A stretch of DNA of 64,000 nucleotides from Dryococelus australis. Lineage: Eukaryota; Arthropoda; Insecta; Phasmatodea; Phasmatidae. Shown here piece by piece: positions 1 through 11,303 of the stretch (positions are counted from its first letter, which is position 1; each line of letters opens with the position of its first letter). The stretch is taken from assembly GCA_029891345.1 (NCBI GenBank), contig CM056995.1:82089895-82153894 (forward strand), in the 5' to 3' direction. The notes below the pieces were generated by a model. It searched no databases. It was not told the DNA's origin and saw only the letters and a program-made list of their open reading frames with translations. The translations under genes were made by a program, and so were the position numbers.

Positions 1-2145
1 ACATGTAACGTAGATCGTAACAGCGCTCTCTGACGTGTAGGTGAATGTAGTAATGTGACGACCGTCACAATAAATGTGTATCATTATTTAATCAAAGTAA
101 TTTTCAAAACTTCATCGACATAAATCTAACTTGGGCTTCGATCAGTCAGAATTCCTCGGGAGGACGTTACAGATTTTTTAACAGAACAGAAAGGGAGGTA
201 ACTGAAAAAGAGACTTGAACAACACGGAACCCACACCAGCCTTAGCTGGAATGGAAGTCGATCCCTGAGCAAGGCCTGCCAGTCGCAGACACTTCATTCG
301 CTCCTTGGTCCGGAGTTCTGTGCATTCTTCTCGTCCCACCTTTCAGGTGTCGCTGCAGTTCACTGCTCATCGCCTCTCGTAGTACACTAGAGGGGGGGGG
401 GGTGTTTTTTTTTTCGGAATGCTGATGAGTTCCTCGTGAAATGTAACATAAACTGGGCGCACAATTATTTGTGATGACTCGACAAATTACTGTTTGTTAT
501 TGATTGCTTCTCGGACTGAATGTTTCTTTTCGGTGTTTGTAAATCAGCTTGGCGCCTCCTTCGCTGGTGTGCGGTGAAATGCGAGTGTTGCAGACATGTC
601 TTCAACGCGGCAGCCAGTTCATGCCACGTTGCCTTTCGCAGTGCGGAAGTGATCCAGATTAAGCGAACATAAAAAAAAAATCTGTTGTAGTTGGCGGAAA
701 TCAAGCCCACATCCTCTGGGTGAAATGCAACAGTGCTACCAGCAACATCACGAAGGCGAAGGAGGAGGGCAAGAATCTTCCTTTCGCCAGTTAAACTGCG
801 TGGATTTGATCCCTTTGTGGTACGAATTTCATCTTCTGACGCAGGGAAGCTTGCATATAGATAGAGTAGTTCACGCGCGGGTCATCCCGTCGGCAGTCTT
901 TGAAGCCCTTGAAACAGGGTGGACGACGAAAATATCCAACGTTTCCTATTCCAGCGACCAGACACGTCAGTGGCAAACACACGATATCAGAATTATTTTG
1001 CTGTCGGAAATGATAATTCCTACCCGCAGACGTCAAGGGCGAGAAAGGGGGGTTGGTGGCAGCCCTTTAACTTAGCTAGGAAGTATTCCGAAACGTGGAA
1101 ATTACCAACACGCCCCGTCCCTTTGTTGCCACGCTAATTAATTCAAACTATGGTTCCACCGTAAGAATCTCTTCTCCCTTACCCCTTACCATGACCCCCC
1201 CTCCCCTTCTGCACCGTCTCACCCACCTTCCCCCGCTTCCCCCAAATGGGCGAGCCAGCCTCATTGTGTTTGAAGAATCGCCGACAGCTGTGTATTAACG
1301 AGGGCCAACTCCTAGTTAATGAAACTCTGGAATAATCGGGAGAGAAAAGGGGTAGATTGGGGAAGGAAAGGAGGTAGGTGGAGAAAGTGGAGCTAAGCAA
1401 CGCATGGAGAACCAACTCCGGTACGTGAGTTGCTAGTTCTGTTTGTTCTGGCGATAATACATATTCTCCACCCCAGTTGACCACGTGAACTGCATCTAGG
1501 CTGGCAGCGTAGTTATTTAGGAACGCACCCTACCACAAATCTCCAAAAAAAAAAAAAAAAAAAAAACTCGGCAAGGTTTGGTTACGATATCGTGGTTTCA
1601 TTCAAGTTCTTTCTAACGTTCACCAAGTCATGGGTTTGAATAACACTAACTGTATTTGAAAGACAGTTCAGTAGGCGCACGTCAGAACGTTGCATGAAAT
1701 TAACACATAGTAAACAACTTCCCCGAAAAACATTAATGTAGCCTCAATATTACATGTTCAATGGTGGACTCTTACTATCTCATACGAAATTATTTGGTGA
1801 GCCACGAAGAAGCGTTCATTATTGTGGAGATTACATGTATAACTTTGACTTGATAAGCTCTGGGTTTGGTTCCGAGTTAGTGCATCCGATTTTCCAAGCG
1901 ACTTTACTTTCATGTTTAAAGTCAAATGCTTTTGCATTTACTTACTATGCAGATTCTCCGTTTTCACTCCCTCGTCACGTTACTTTTTATAATCAGCGTC
2001 TCTGCTTAAATAAAAATATTGTTGCAGTAGACTGGTTGATTAAGATACACAATTTGGATTTATCTGGCTTCATCTGTAATAAGATGTCCGTGAGTGTACC
2101 ACATTTCGGCGTAGTATGTATGCCCCCCTCCCCCCAAATTCACAA
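1..2145. other. No recognised gene; AT-rich with short homopolymer tracts
   Basis: I see no protein family, RNA gene or repeat that I can name here. There is a G run near 391-400 followed by a T run, and a poly-A run near 1,544-1,565. Short open frames on both strands have no recognisable motif and overlap each other, as expected by chance. Confidence 0.5.
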
Positions 2146-2245
2146 CCGAGCGAGGTGGTGCAGTGGTAAATCTTTGGATTCATATTCGATAGGAATCGGG
2201 TTCGATTCCCTGTCCGCTTATCCTGATTTTCAGTTTTCCGAGTGA
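2146..2245 (+). repeat. tRNA-derived SINE head
   Basis: A tRNA-like RNA polymerase III promoter is visible. The A box reads TGGTGCAGTGG at 2,156-2,166 and the B box reads GGTTCGATTCC at 2,199-2,209, the latter a perfect match to GGTTCGANTCC. A non-tRNA body follows, with a short GAGT repeat at 2,241-2,255. The body segment at 2,262-2,292 recurs at 46,750-46,790, which shows this is an interspersed family rather than a tRNA gene. No convincing full cloverleaf or 3' CCA-type acceptor stem is seen, so a functional tRNA is unlikely. Confidence 0.75.
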
Positions 2246-2400
2246 GTGAGTGAGTGTAGAGATTTGGGCGGCTCTTAACAGCGAGGTTTTGGGAGCCGAT
2301 GAGGGTTATTGAAGTGTGAATGGAGCAGCGCCGGAATGAAAGGGCGGGGTAAACGGAAGATCCCTAAGAAAATTCGCCGAACAGCGGCATCGCCCGGCAC
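2246..2400 (+). repeat. SINE body joining two tRNA-like heads
   Basis: This non-tRNA segment contains CGGCTCTTAACAGCGAGG and GGAGCCGAT, which recur with a few changes at 46,751-46,782. It lies between a + strand tRNA-like head (2,146-2,245) and a - strand tRNA-like head (2,401-2,506). The arrangement is either two SINEs inserted tail to tail or a composite element. Confidence 0.5.
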
Positions 2401-2506
2401 GATTCTCACATGCGAAAATCCGGGAGTGACCCGGCTGGGGATTGAGCCCGGTTCGCCTTGGTGGGAGGCGAGCGCGCTAGCCGCTCAGACACCGCGGCCC
2501 CTCGGT
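2401..2506 (-). repeat. tRNA-derived SINE head, reverse orientation
   Basis: On the minus strand this starts with GGCCGCGGTGTCTGAGCGG (A-box-like) and carries the B-box-like GGGCTCAATCC. It aligns over its whole length with 9,491-9,596 at roughly 80 percent identity by eye, including the outer CCGAGGGGCCGCGGTG and the distal ACATGCRAAAATYCGGGAG on the plus strand. Two copies in one window make it an interspersed tRNA-derived SINE rather than a tRNA gene. Confidence 0.75.
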
Positions 2507-3395
2507 TTCCAAGGTTTCTCGAAATCACTACAGGCTAATGCAGGAATGATTCCTTATCATAGACCATCGCCATTTCTTTTCCCGTTCCTGCATGTCTGAA
2601 CAACTTACTCCGTTTCTAATGAACTCACTGTCGACGAGACATTAAGCTCTGAACTATCTGCCCCTCCCCTCACCACAAAATAATCTGTCTGGCGCTGTAA
2701 TTAGGTACCCGGTTCGTTTATGGTTCTTTGTATTATTGTATGGAACTTAACCATTCAAGGTGTATTACTCCGTAAAATGTGAAATTTATTTCAAGCTGTC
2801 TCCGTATACACACAAATTTGAAAAAACCGAAAAATTATTTCAATATTTTAACCCTAAACATTTTATTACCCTGTTATAAATTGATTTTTAGAAAAAAACA
2901 CTATGACAGGAAATTTATTTTAAATTTAGCTAATCACTGTGGTTATAGGGGCTTAAACATACTTTCCTGGAGCTATAAATGATACTTGCAAACTGAATTT
3001 CCCGAGCCTGCCTCCTGAGAGTCGTCTACGTAAATGCCTGTACATATTCGCCTGCTTACGAGCCAACTTGCGAAAAAGTTTGGCCTGCTGCATAATTATA
3101 TAATAAATGTAAACAATCAATGTGAGCATAGGAACATGTGATTGAGATCACGACTGAAAATAAGAAATATTTTAAATGCAAAATTTGCCTTTAAAAAGTT
3201 TTTAAAATGGTAAATACGATGAATATAAACTGAAAAAGCTCTCTTATAAATGTGGTCTTGAGCCATATATGCATAGATTGAAAGAAATATAAAAATCTCA
3301 TAACAAAATGTTTAATACACTAATGCAATTGTACGAGGGAATGCGGCTTCTTCGTTTGATGGTAATCGGAGCAGATTCAAGAACCCTGTATCATA
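2507..3395. other. No recognised feature
   Basis: AT-rich DNA with no recognised coding motif, RNA promoter or repeat matching elsewhere in the window. Confidence 0.5.
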
Positions 3396-3480
3396 GTTGC
3401 TTGATTAGCTCAGTGGTTACCTCACCCAATTTCTTTTCGGGGGGTTGTGACTTCAAATCACCACCCTCCCAATCGGATTT
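3396..3480 (+). repeat. tRNA-like SINE fragment
   Basis: An A box like that of tRNAs, TTAGCTCAGTGGTTA (3,405-3,419), is followed 27 bases later by a B-box-like GTGACTTCAAATCAC at 3,446-3,460. The spacing fits a tRNA-derived promoter. The D and T arms are degraded and the acceptor stem does not pair, so this is best read as a SINE or tRNA pseudogene. Confidence 0.55.
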
Positions 3481-3652
3481 TTAATTTTTTAAATGTTACC
3501 AAGTGTGATGTGAAAATGTAAAATTTATATAATTTAAATTTTTAAAACCGATTTTGTATTAAAATACATTTTCGATACATTAATTCGACTTTTTAAAAGT
3601 TTTGCCATTCTTTCAACACTAGACAAGATAAATTTAAGTACAATAATTCTAA

Positions 3653-4747
3653 TCTATACATAGTATAAAACAAAGTCGCCCGGCAGCGTGTGTCTGTGTA
3701 ATCAGGTAAGGCTTCTAAACTACTTTATGAATATTTTGATGTGATTTTCACCACCATTTAGAGAATTTATTGAGGAAGGTTTAAGTATATGATGCATTAG
3801 TATTTAATGTTATGATAGTAGAGAAATGTGGACGTTTTCTAATAAAGTCGGAAAAAAAGCCTCTTTTTGGGTGCTTACATGGCTTACGCTGACTAAATCA
3901 TTAGAGATACGCCAAATTCAAGTAGTACAGAATTGTAGATCTCAAAAAGGTCTACAAAAAAGGTTCGCGACAGCATATGTTTCTATCTTTTAAGGTGGCC
4001 AACAGTTACCATATTTGTCTTTTTAAATAATAGGGGTTCACTTGCGAAGAGTTTTTGAACACAATATTAATTCTATGTTTGTTACCTTAAGCATTTATGG
4101 CCGGTTGCACCAATATCTTCTCCGATCCCAAATCGAATGATCCTAGTTCCGAATCGGGATTCAGTTTGATCTTGGTTCCAATGTAAAAGTGCTGTACAAA
4201 CGAAACTTCGTAATTCTGGATCTCCGATTCGTCAATCTTGGTTCCAAAGTGAGAGATCGAGATTAAATATGAGAAAAATTTTGCTATTGGTTGGTAATAT
4301 ATGACGTCATTCAAGTAGGCGTATTTTTCAATATAGATAGAACTAGATGTGCTTTTTTTTTATCTGTTTTAAGTGAATTATTGTTGTACGAATTTTACTG
4401 ATTAATATTCAAGTGCATATAATGTTGTTTTAATTTCCCAACAAAACAGTCGGACGTAGTTCTATCTGTTGACATATTTTCAAACTACATTTGTCGACGA
4501 TGGCTGCAGATCTCGGATCGAGATTTCGAACCTCCAATTTCGGTGGTTCGAAATGAATTTTATCTCGATATCCAGTTCAGGTCTGAAATCGAATGGTGCG
4601 ACAGTTTTGTGTCGATCTTAAATTCGATCTCGGATCGAGTTTCAAACCACAATGGTGCAACCGGGTATTAGTGTATATACTTACTGTAAACCTAAACAAT
4701 GGCCTATTTGTAAATGTCACCTGAACAAGGCCGGGGCGGGTCGCTAG
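3653..4747 (+). mobile_element. Non-autonomous Helitron-like element, interrupted
   Basis: The left end begins TCTATACATAGTATAAAACA after an A. The right end finishes GCCGGGGCGGGTCGCTAG and is followed by T. This matches the Helitron pattern of 5' TC, 3' CTRR and insertion between A and T. The internal text (a stretch on opening of the form AAAGTCGCC, later GAATTTATTGAGGAAGGTTTA) resembles the start of short Helitron-type repeats widespread in arthropods, a resemblance recalled rather than searched. There is no Rep-helicase coding region. A separate TIR element (4,098-4,667) is inserted inside it. Confidence 0.6.
4098..4667. mobile_element. Harbinger-like MITE nested in the Helitron-like element
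   Basis: The left end is TGGCCGGTTGCACCA and the reverse complement of the right end is TACCCGGTTGCACCA, giving terminal inverted repeats of about 15 bp with weaker inverted similarity beyond (CGATCTCGGATCGAG motifs). The element is flanked on both sides by TTA (4,095-4,097 and 4,668-4,670), the TWA target duplication of PIF/Harbinger transposons. It is 570 bp long and has no credible coding frame, so it is non-autonomous. Confidence 0.8.
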
Positions 4748-4852
4748 TTTTTATAAATGCATCGATTCCTAGATGTGTGATCGTTTTACGAATGATTTTA
4801 CAAGGTCAGCCAGCTGCCGGGCCCACGAGTGCGGTGTGGTAAAGGTGGCTGG

Positions 4853-5306
4853 AGGCAGGGGTCGAAGGGTGAAGGGGGTTGGTCGATGCCTTTCTAGACG
4901 GATTGGCATTGTATTGCGGGGAAGGGGGTCATGGTCGTGTGTTTAGAGGAAGGCATGCCATGGCGGATGAATAGGGGGTAGGGGGGTCCATGGTCTTGGG
5001 TTGTAAGTGAGTGTGTGGGTTGCTTTGAGTGTGTTGGAACGAGGGTGGGGTTGGATGTATTGATACTTTCAATATAACTCCCGACGATGTTTTGGGTAGT
5101 GATATAAATCGCTTTAATTGTTAGATACTTTATAGAAAAAAATGGGTTTGAGGGTGTGTAGGAGAAGGGGCAGTGGGAGAGTGGGATAAGGTGGGGCGAC
5201 GAGATTGTATAGTGGTTGAGGAGCGGGTGATGGGTGTTGGTAAGGTGGGGTAATGTTAATGAGTTTTCAATATTAGGGAGGGGGTGTTGTAGTAGAGGAA
5301 TACCTC
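4853..5306 (-). repeat. C-rich interspersed repeat, copy 1
   Basis: Read on the minus strand, this aligns with 63,340-63,830 on the plus strand. Shared blocks include CCCCACCTTACCAACACCC, AACAATTAAAGCGATTTATA (AATAATTAAAACGATTTATA in the other copy), a GAAAGTATCA block and a CCATGACC block, all in the same order and spacing. The long minus-strand open frame here (4,894-5,343) is rich in P, T, H, L and S because of the C-rich composition. It has no recognisable domain and is not conserved as a frame in the other copy, so I do not call a gene. No terminal repeats were found. Confidence 0.75.
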
Positions 5307-6540
5307 TTAAATTATGACATTGGGTTATATAATCGATATTCATATCACGACCTTATATGCCTTGAAAGGACGAGTCCAATGATATATAACACTCAATACT
5401 TGTGCCCTAAAAATGTTTAATGATAAAAATAAATTTAAATTTAGAAAATATTTTTTAATTAAATTTATTTTATTACCTCCGGAAAAATTACTACTTGTAA
5501 TGCTTTGGAAATAGAAATATAGTATTTGAACAAGTCTAAGAGAGCTACATATCTTCGGATTATCTGAGCGCATCCTCAAAATTCATCCTCTACGCTTAGG
5601 GTTTTATACGTTATATATAGCGAGGTGAAAAATTAGCTCTCGCCTTATAATGTTATCGAGTTGTTATCAACTAAAGTAATTCGTCACAATTAGTCAAACA
5701 AAAATCTTATGTAAGAGTGTATTCTACAGAATATATGAACTTTTTCGCTTGAATCGTCAAAATGACGAATAAAAACTGTGTTTTAAATCAATTTTTCGTA
5801 TTTATTTTTAGATTTAACTCTACATTTTTGCATAGAGTATTTCATGTCGAAATTAAATGTTTGAGCACAACTGATTACCTTTGACATAAACTAAGTGTTT
5901 GTAACAGCTTTTATGACATAAAAAAGTTGTAAAAATGAAATGTTCTAACACCCGTTCTCTACGGCACCACTTCAAGAACTTATGTACATAAAATAAACAG
6001 ACGAACTAATTTGATACTAATGTGCCTTCAAATGAAAAATTGGCCTTAAATAATTACATTCGTCAAAATAAGAATTCGAGTGTTTACAGTATTTTAACAT
6101 GAATCATGATTTTGGTTAAAATTTTCTACAGAATTAGATAAATTTACTTATGCTCCTTATTTTAAAAATCTCATTAACCCAAAAAAACGTGTTTTGGATA
6201 AGATATTAAATTACAGAAGTGTTTTTTTTGCCGCCATTACGAAGAAATGCTTTGTTTTATAAAAAAAATATTTACTTATAAGTATTTTGTCAGTATTTCA
6301 ATTTAAATTAATTGAGAAGATAAAAACATCAAACGAAAAGTTGTATAAAATACGTAAATTCGCAAAGAAAATTCACGGATGTAAGCACATGACGCAGGCC
6401 TGATTATTTCTTAAACTTTATATGAAATTTTTGGTATCCTCGTCTTTTGATTGCCTCGATCAACAGGTTAATGAGCCAGTAGATAAACAAGTCTACCTTG
6501 GCTTGGTTGCATCGTCATGTGGTAATACAAACTAAGGGTA
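5307..6540. other. No recognised feature; strongly AT-rich
   Basis: AT-rich DNA with many A and T runs. No motif-bearing open frame, SINE promoter or inverted repeat was recognised. Confidence 0.5.
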
Positions 6541-6817
6541 GTCCACTCCATGGAGGTATTAGTCTATGAAGTGGAAGCCGAGACACGAAAGTGAAGCCGA
6601 TAATGAAAGACAAGGACAGGGCTAGTAGTGGCAAAAGGGTGCATGTTTTACATTGCTTACTATGTAACTTTTGCCACTCATAATATGGCGGCTGACGTAA
6701 ACAATCGGTCTGCACATGCGCAGTTGAAAGAAGCAGACAAGGCATCGGCTTCGCTTGATAAACGTGGAGAAGATAGGCTGTTGCCACTCCATCATCTATT
6801 ACCTCCATGGTCCACTC
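6541..6817. mobile_element. hAT-type MITE with 8-bp target site duplication
   Basis: An exact 8-bp direct repeat GTCCACTC at 6,541-6,548 and 6,810-6,817 flanks a 261-bp element. The element starts CATGGAGGTATTAGTCTATG, and its reverse-complemented right end starts CATGGAGGTAATAGATGATG. Eight-base duplications and ends beginning CA fit hAT elements. The interior has a GC-rich stretch with ATATGGCGGCTGACG near 6,682. Open frames on both strands span the TIRs and are palindrome artefacts; the element is non-coding. Confidence 0.8.
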
Positions 6818-8020
6818 GCGACTTCTTTGCTCTTCCATAACTTCCGTGTGTGAACTTGTAACTTATTGGTGACAACTAATCAGTGCGAAATTCCGTGCAG
6901 GACAATTTAAAATGTAAATACGTCTAGTTTTTTTTTTCCGAATTTCACCCTGTCCTACATCGCAAGTGCAGTAAAATTATTAAAATAAAATATATAACTA
7001 GTGAGAGGCGTGTGCGTGAAGTGAGGGACAAATCACGAGAGATGACAGGTCGTCCCTGGTGAAATATAACTCGTGTCGGCGATCTGTTGGACAACTGCTA
7101 CCCGCCCTCCAGGTCACTCTCCTGTTAAGCCCGCGTAAGTTTCGTCGTCCCTCTGCTCTGTCATCCACGGCAATGATGCATTACAGGAAAAATTATGGCA
7201 ACAGAAGCGGCAATGATTTATGCACTTCGCGCGCTATTTATTGGTACTGAACATTTCAGTAGACTGCAGGTCTAAATACAGGACAAGTCTACAGTTCTAC
7301 AGGACCAAATACTGAGATGGATCCTTACAGCAGGTCGTGGCCGATCTTCGCCGTTCTTACTTGCCCGAGACATTTATTCCGTCTCGCGTAGTAACCTTGC
7401 TGCTCACGAGCCTACCTTCCTAAAAACTACAAGTCGGAAAATAATTATTATACTTATTTATTATACTATTATTATACAGTACTTATTATACGGCCTGGCT
7501 ATTGTCACTGACAGATGTGAAATGCCAGCTGTAACCAATTAACGTATTATGCCGAGTATACTACTTCACGTAGAGGGAAATCGTTGTCTGTAATGTGGAA
7601 GGTCAGAAGATAGCACCAACAAAGAAAGCGTCGCTCCTATGGAGTACTAGCGGTTGCTTGTGCCATGAACCATAATACACTCTTAAGTTTATTACGTCGT
7701 GTAAGTTATTATACGAAATTCGTAAATATTTCTCAAAATAATATTTTTTTGTGCCGTAGCACCTTAAACGAACAATTAATGTGTAAGCTAAATGGTTAAA
7801 TGTATTTCAGGGTTTCTTGAGGCCTACTGCTGGACCGATGATTGTCTACGGCCAGTCGCCAACATAACTGGTCTGGTGATAAGATGAAACATATCTCAGC
7901 ACATGACTATATGAATTGCTGTTTCACAAGGAACCTAAACAGTTTTCTTAAAACAATGTGCAGGTTTATGTAGTACAGTCAGTAAGTTCGTGAACGCCAT
8001 GGTACATGCCCCAGTAATTT
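6818..8020. other. No recognised gene
   Basis: Mixed-composition DNA. A CGCGTAAGT donor-like sequence at 7,133-7,140 follows a slightly GC-richer stretch, but no coding motif supports an exon. There is an imperfect TTAT/ATTA-rich patch at 7,440-7,490. Confidence 0.4.
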
Positions 8021-8023
8021 GGT

Positions 8024-8126
8024 TGGGTCAACGTAGGCCCAAAGTTTGGTTCTACCGTTCAGCCAAAGTCGGCATATTGTGTTAGGCCAACCCCGAAATC
8101 TCACCCAGGCCTACGTTTGCCAACAT
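8024..8126. repeat. Inverted repeat able to form a long hairpin
   Basis: The left arm GTTGGGTCAACGTAGGCC and the reverse complement of the right arm, GTTGGCAAACGTAGGCC, match over about 17 bases with three differences, separated by a loop of about 65 bases. It may be a small foldback element or the remnant of a MITE. No target duplication is apparent. Confidence 0.45.
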
Positions 8127-8451
8127 GACTTTTATGTTGGATTCCAACTGAAATACAAAATTCGCCTAACATAACGTTATGTTTATGATGCACACTTTTA
8201 AGTGTAGTGTGTTTTTCTTTCAGAAAGGCATTCACACAGTCTTTCACTAATCAAATATTTACTTACATGTTTAGACGTTGGATATGTGTTGGCAAGAAGT
8301 GTTATTGTATAAAAATTACCAACCAAGAAACAACGTTCCGCCAGTATTGGTTTCCAATGTTTAAAATAAATGTTACCTGCTAACTGAAAATAGAAGAAAA
8401 TCATTGTGTTAACCCTAACATACTGTTATTTACATAATAACCGGAAAATTG

Positions 8452-8526
8452 CCTTGGCGAAAGTTGGGTTCGAAACCACGACTTCTCGATTATCAGCCCG
8501 AGGGACTATCCACTAAACCGCTGTGA
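8452..8526 (-). repeat. tRNA-like SINE fragment or tRNA pseudogene
   Basis: On the minus strand an A-box-like CGGTTTAGTGGATAG is followed by a loop region containing GGCTGATAATC and a B box GTGGTTTCGAACCC. Spacing is tRNA-like. The acceptor stem does not form, so a functional tRNA gene is not supported. A tRNA-derived SINE head is the likeliest reading. Confidence 0.6.
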
Positions 8527-9490
8527 CTTCTTACGATCTGAATGGCAATAAGCACATGCCATAAATTGCAGTTCAATATACTGCTGTATATTTCTTAATT
8601 TAGGTAAGTCATATTTTATTACTTTGAATCTGAATTTAAAAGCTACTTGTTACAACAGTATATATTCCAACTATAACCAATAAACAACCAACAGCAGACA
8701 CTTTATTTTTAAAGGATCTCTGCGCTAAAAAAAAAACCTGAAAAATTAAAAAATTATAATGAATTATATATGTTTTTATTTAGACAATATTAATAATATC
8801 CTGTGTCAACATAAGTTTGCAAAACGAAATTTTGTCCTAACCTAACAAAAAGTACCCATCACGAACTGTTCGATCTCTTAAAATTTTCATGGTAACAAAT
8901 CTTCGTTGGCATTTTCCATTAGATCAGTGTTGTATTAATGTGTATGCCCCAAGGCCAAGTTATAGCCAACCTTCCCAACAAAGTGACAGATTATCGTTAA
9001 TGGTGTTCAATAAAAGCGCCCTTAAAATACAAAACGTGAACGGGCAGGAAATGGGAACATGAACCGTGACTTTGGCCTCAGGTCTCTCAGATCTTATTTT
9101 AGGAAAGGAATGCAGAAGAAGGTAACTAACTGTCACTCCGCAATAGCCTTCTCTCATCTCCCCCACCCCCCAAATTTTCCAAAACAAATCAGCTCGCTTA
9201 CACTGATCATGTGGGAGCAATGAAAGGGATGTGGGTCGCACTTAAAGTAGATTTATCCGTAAAATTTTGTATTTATGAGATTTTTCTCTGAAAGTCAATT
9301 TTAGAAGGCGTGTCAAAATTTGTTGAAATATCATAAACCTATACTCATTCATTATTTTAATTGAGTTTCTTCAACTTAAAAAGTTAACTGGTTCGTTACT
9401 GTTGCAATGTTGCACGCGCAAAATTCACAATATTCTTGATGAAATCTATGAAAGTCGTCGAATATATGTACAGTAATATGTGGGAAACTA
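8527..9490. other. No recognised feature
   Basis: AT-rich DNA with no recognised coding motif and no repeat matched elsewhere in the window. Confidence 0.45.
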
Positions 9491-9596
9491 GATTCCCACA
9501 TGCAAAAATTCGGGAGCGACCCCGCCGGGAATCGAGCCCGGTTCGCATAGGTGGAGGGAGAGTAATCTGACCGCTTGACCACCGCGGCCCCTCGGT
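9491..9596 (-). repeat. tRNA-derived SINE, reverse orientation
   Basis: This is a second copy of the module at 2,401-2,506. On the minus strand it reads GGGGCCGCGGTGGTCAAGCGG (A-box-like), then B box GGGCTCGATTCCC, then a tail containing CGAATTTTTGCATGTGGGAA. B-box conservation is better here than in the first copy. It overlaps minus-strand open frames, which are accidental. Confidence 0.75.
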
Positions 9597-10235
9597 CTGG
9601 TAGGGACTCTCCAAAGTTTGTCACGTCAGTTGAGTGCCGAGCCGAGAGTATGCTGAATGTTTATGTTGGCAAGGAACTGAGTGGTCAAAGCCACCTTGAT
9701 TGACGTGTTGCATGTCTCCAAGTCGTTGGCTGGTGTCGCCGACACGGTGCGAAGTTTGTTGTTCGTCGCGAAGACCGGCCCGTTCTCGGATCCGAGTAAC
9801 ATATGACGGCGCGGCCAAGGAGTCTGGTTCTACAAGAGTGATGGAGGGATGTAGGGGTAGAGTGGGGAAGGGATGATCAGGCTAACCCCCTCCCCCCGCA
9901 ACCCCTGCGGGAGACAAGAGGTGGCTGAATGCGTGGAATACTTCTTATTGAACTAATTTGAGCAGAAGCAACCCCGCATCCGGCGACCATCCTTCTCCCC
10001 CCCCCCCTCCTCAACTCCCTCACACCCTGCGGACCTCTTCCCTATGCTGCTTCTTCTGTTTGCCAAGTACAGAAAAAAAAAAGTTGTTTCCCGCCTTCTA
10101 CATCCGAACATCCAAGCTCTCCGTACCGACGAATGGATATTTATACGGAGAAAAGCGCGGAGATAAGTACCCCGCTGCTTTGGTCTAATGTGCGGTAGAA
10201 ATATTCGTAATCTTAATTTATTGCTTATGTAGCGG
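9597..10235. other. No recognised gene; G- and C-rich patches
   Basis: Contains C-rich tracts at 9,886-9,900 and 9,995-10,010 and a short hairpin CCCGCAACCCCTGCGGG near 9,895. The open frames in both directions are driven by composition and show no domain. Confidence 0.4.
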
Positions 10236-10520
10236 TAGGGACGTGTGGTGAACTGTTGCACGGTAAGCTGGCGTTAGCTCTGTGCTGTACCCTGTTGCTT
10301 GCTAGTTTACACTTCCACCACTAAAACGTAGTTCGGCAGGTGACGCCACAGGACGTGTGTGATGGGTTCACTGCCTGCTCGTTGTGAATGGTTGAAATAC
10401 GTCCAGTTTCCCTCGACTCCACATTAGTTATTGGCTCCTACTGCGTGCACCGAGAATGCACAGAAGTGGGTAAGCACCAGCTTACCTAGCAACAGTTCAC
10501 CACACGCCATTGCGTAGCGG
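10228..10520. mobile_element. hAT-like MITE with long terminal inverted repeats
   Basis: The left arm CGTGTGGTGAACTGTTGCAC from 10,242 and the reverse complement of the right arm ending at 10,506 agree over about 34 bases; both continue GGTAAGCTGG after two mismatches. The flanks TGTAGCGG (10,228-10,235) and CGTAGCGG (10,513-10,520) match at 7 of 8 bases, an 8-bp hAT-style duplication. The right terminus read inward, CAATGGCGTGTGG, resembles hAT ends of the CAGTGGCG type. No coding capacity. Confidence 0.7.
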
Positions 10521-11303
10521 GCCTTCTGAGTACTGAAGATCGCACTCTACAGCATGCCTGGAATGCGGTTGGTAAACCGCTTGGGGAAGACCACTTCCTC
10601 TGTGGCCAGCCGACAACGAACTCGCGACCTGTCGCCTAGAAGGGGAATTTAGTTTTGTGCCATTTGAGGCAGAATAGGAAAGCAGGATTTTATCGCTTAT
10701 ATGGATATAGATTTATTATCTATAATTTAAAAAAACGCGATTTCCGTGGTGAAAATCGTTGAATGTGTAACACGGTGAATATTGGATATAACACATGACA
10801 TTTTTTTATTATTTTCTTATTTATTTAATTTCAAGATGTAATTTTATTTAACTTGTGTTTTTCTTCCTTCGCACAGTAATTATGTAATTTAGTCTGTAGA
10901 TTAACTTATAAGGTAATTATTATGATTTATTTTGTTTTACAACATATGTATAGGTCTGTCCAGTTTGCTGTATTTGTAATGTATTTAGAAGGCCCTTGTT
11001 TCTAAGCAGTTGTTGATTTGTTGCCATATAAACTAAGTGGCGTAAAGATAAATGTTTGCTTCTAGCACTCTCGCAATTGATTGTTTTACTAAGGCGTTCT
11101 TAATGAAGCTTTTTGAATGAGATTTTAGCCATCTTGGTTTCCAACGGCAGGACACTGACCCGCGTGGGTTCAGTCTGAAGGAATTATAATTTGATTTTAA
11201 GGTAATTTTCTGAGCCCGCAATGTCCTCATCTGAATATTTCTATACGAAGATATACCAAGAGAACTATGTCTGTAATCCTGTATGAGATAGTATTTGAAA
11301 TTA
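10521..11303. other. No recognised feature
   Basis: AT-rich DNA. The minus-strand open frame at 11,033-11,353 overlaps the edge of a repeat and has no domain. Confidence 0.4.

Noticed and set aside
2146-2220. A functional tRNA gene
   Set aside because: A and B boxes are good but the acceptor and anticodon arms do not pair convincingly, and the body recurs elsewhere as a SINE.
4894-5343. A 149-codon minus-strand open frame rich in P, T, H and S
   Set aside because: It lies in a C-rich repeat whose other copy at 63,340-63,830 does not preserve the frame.
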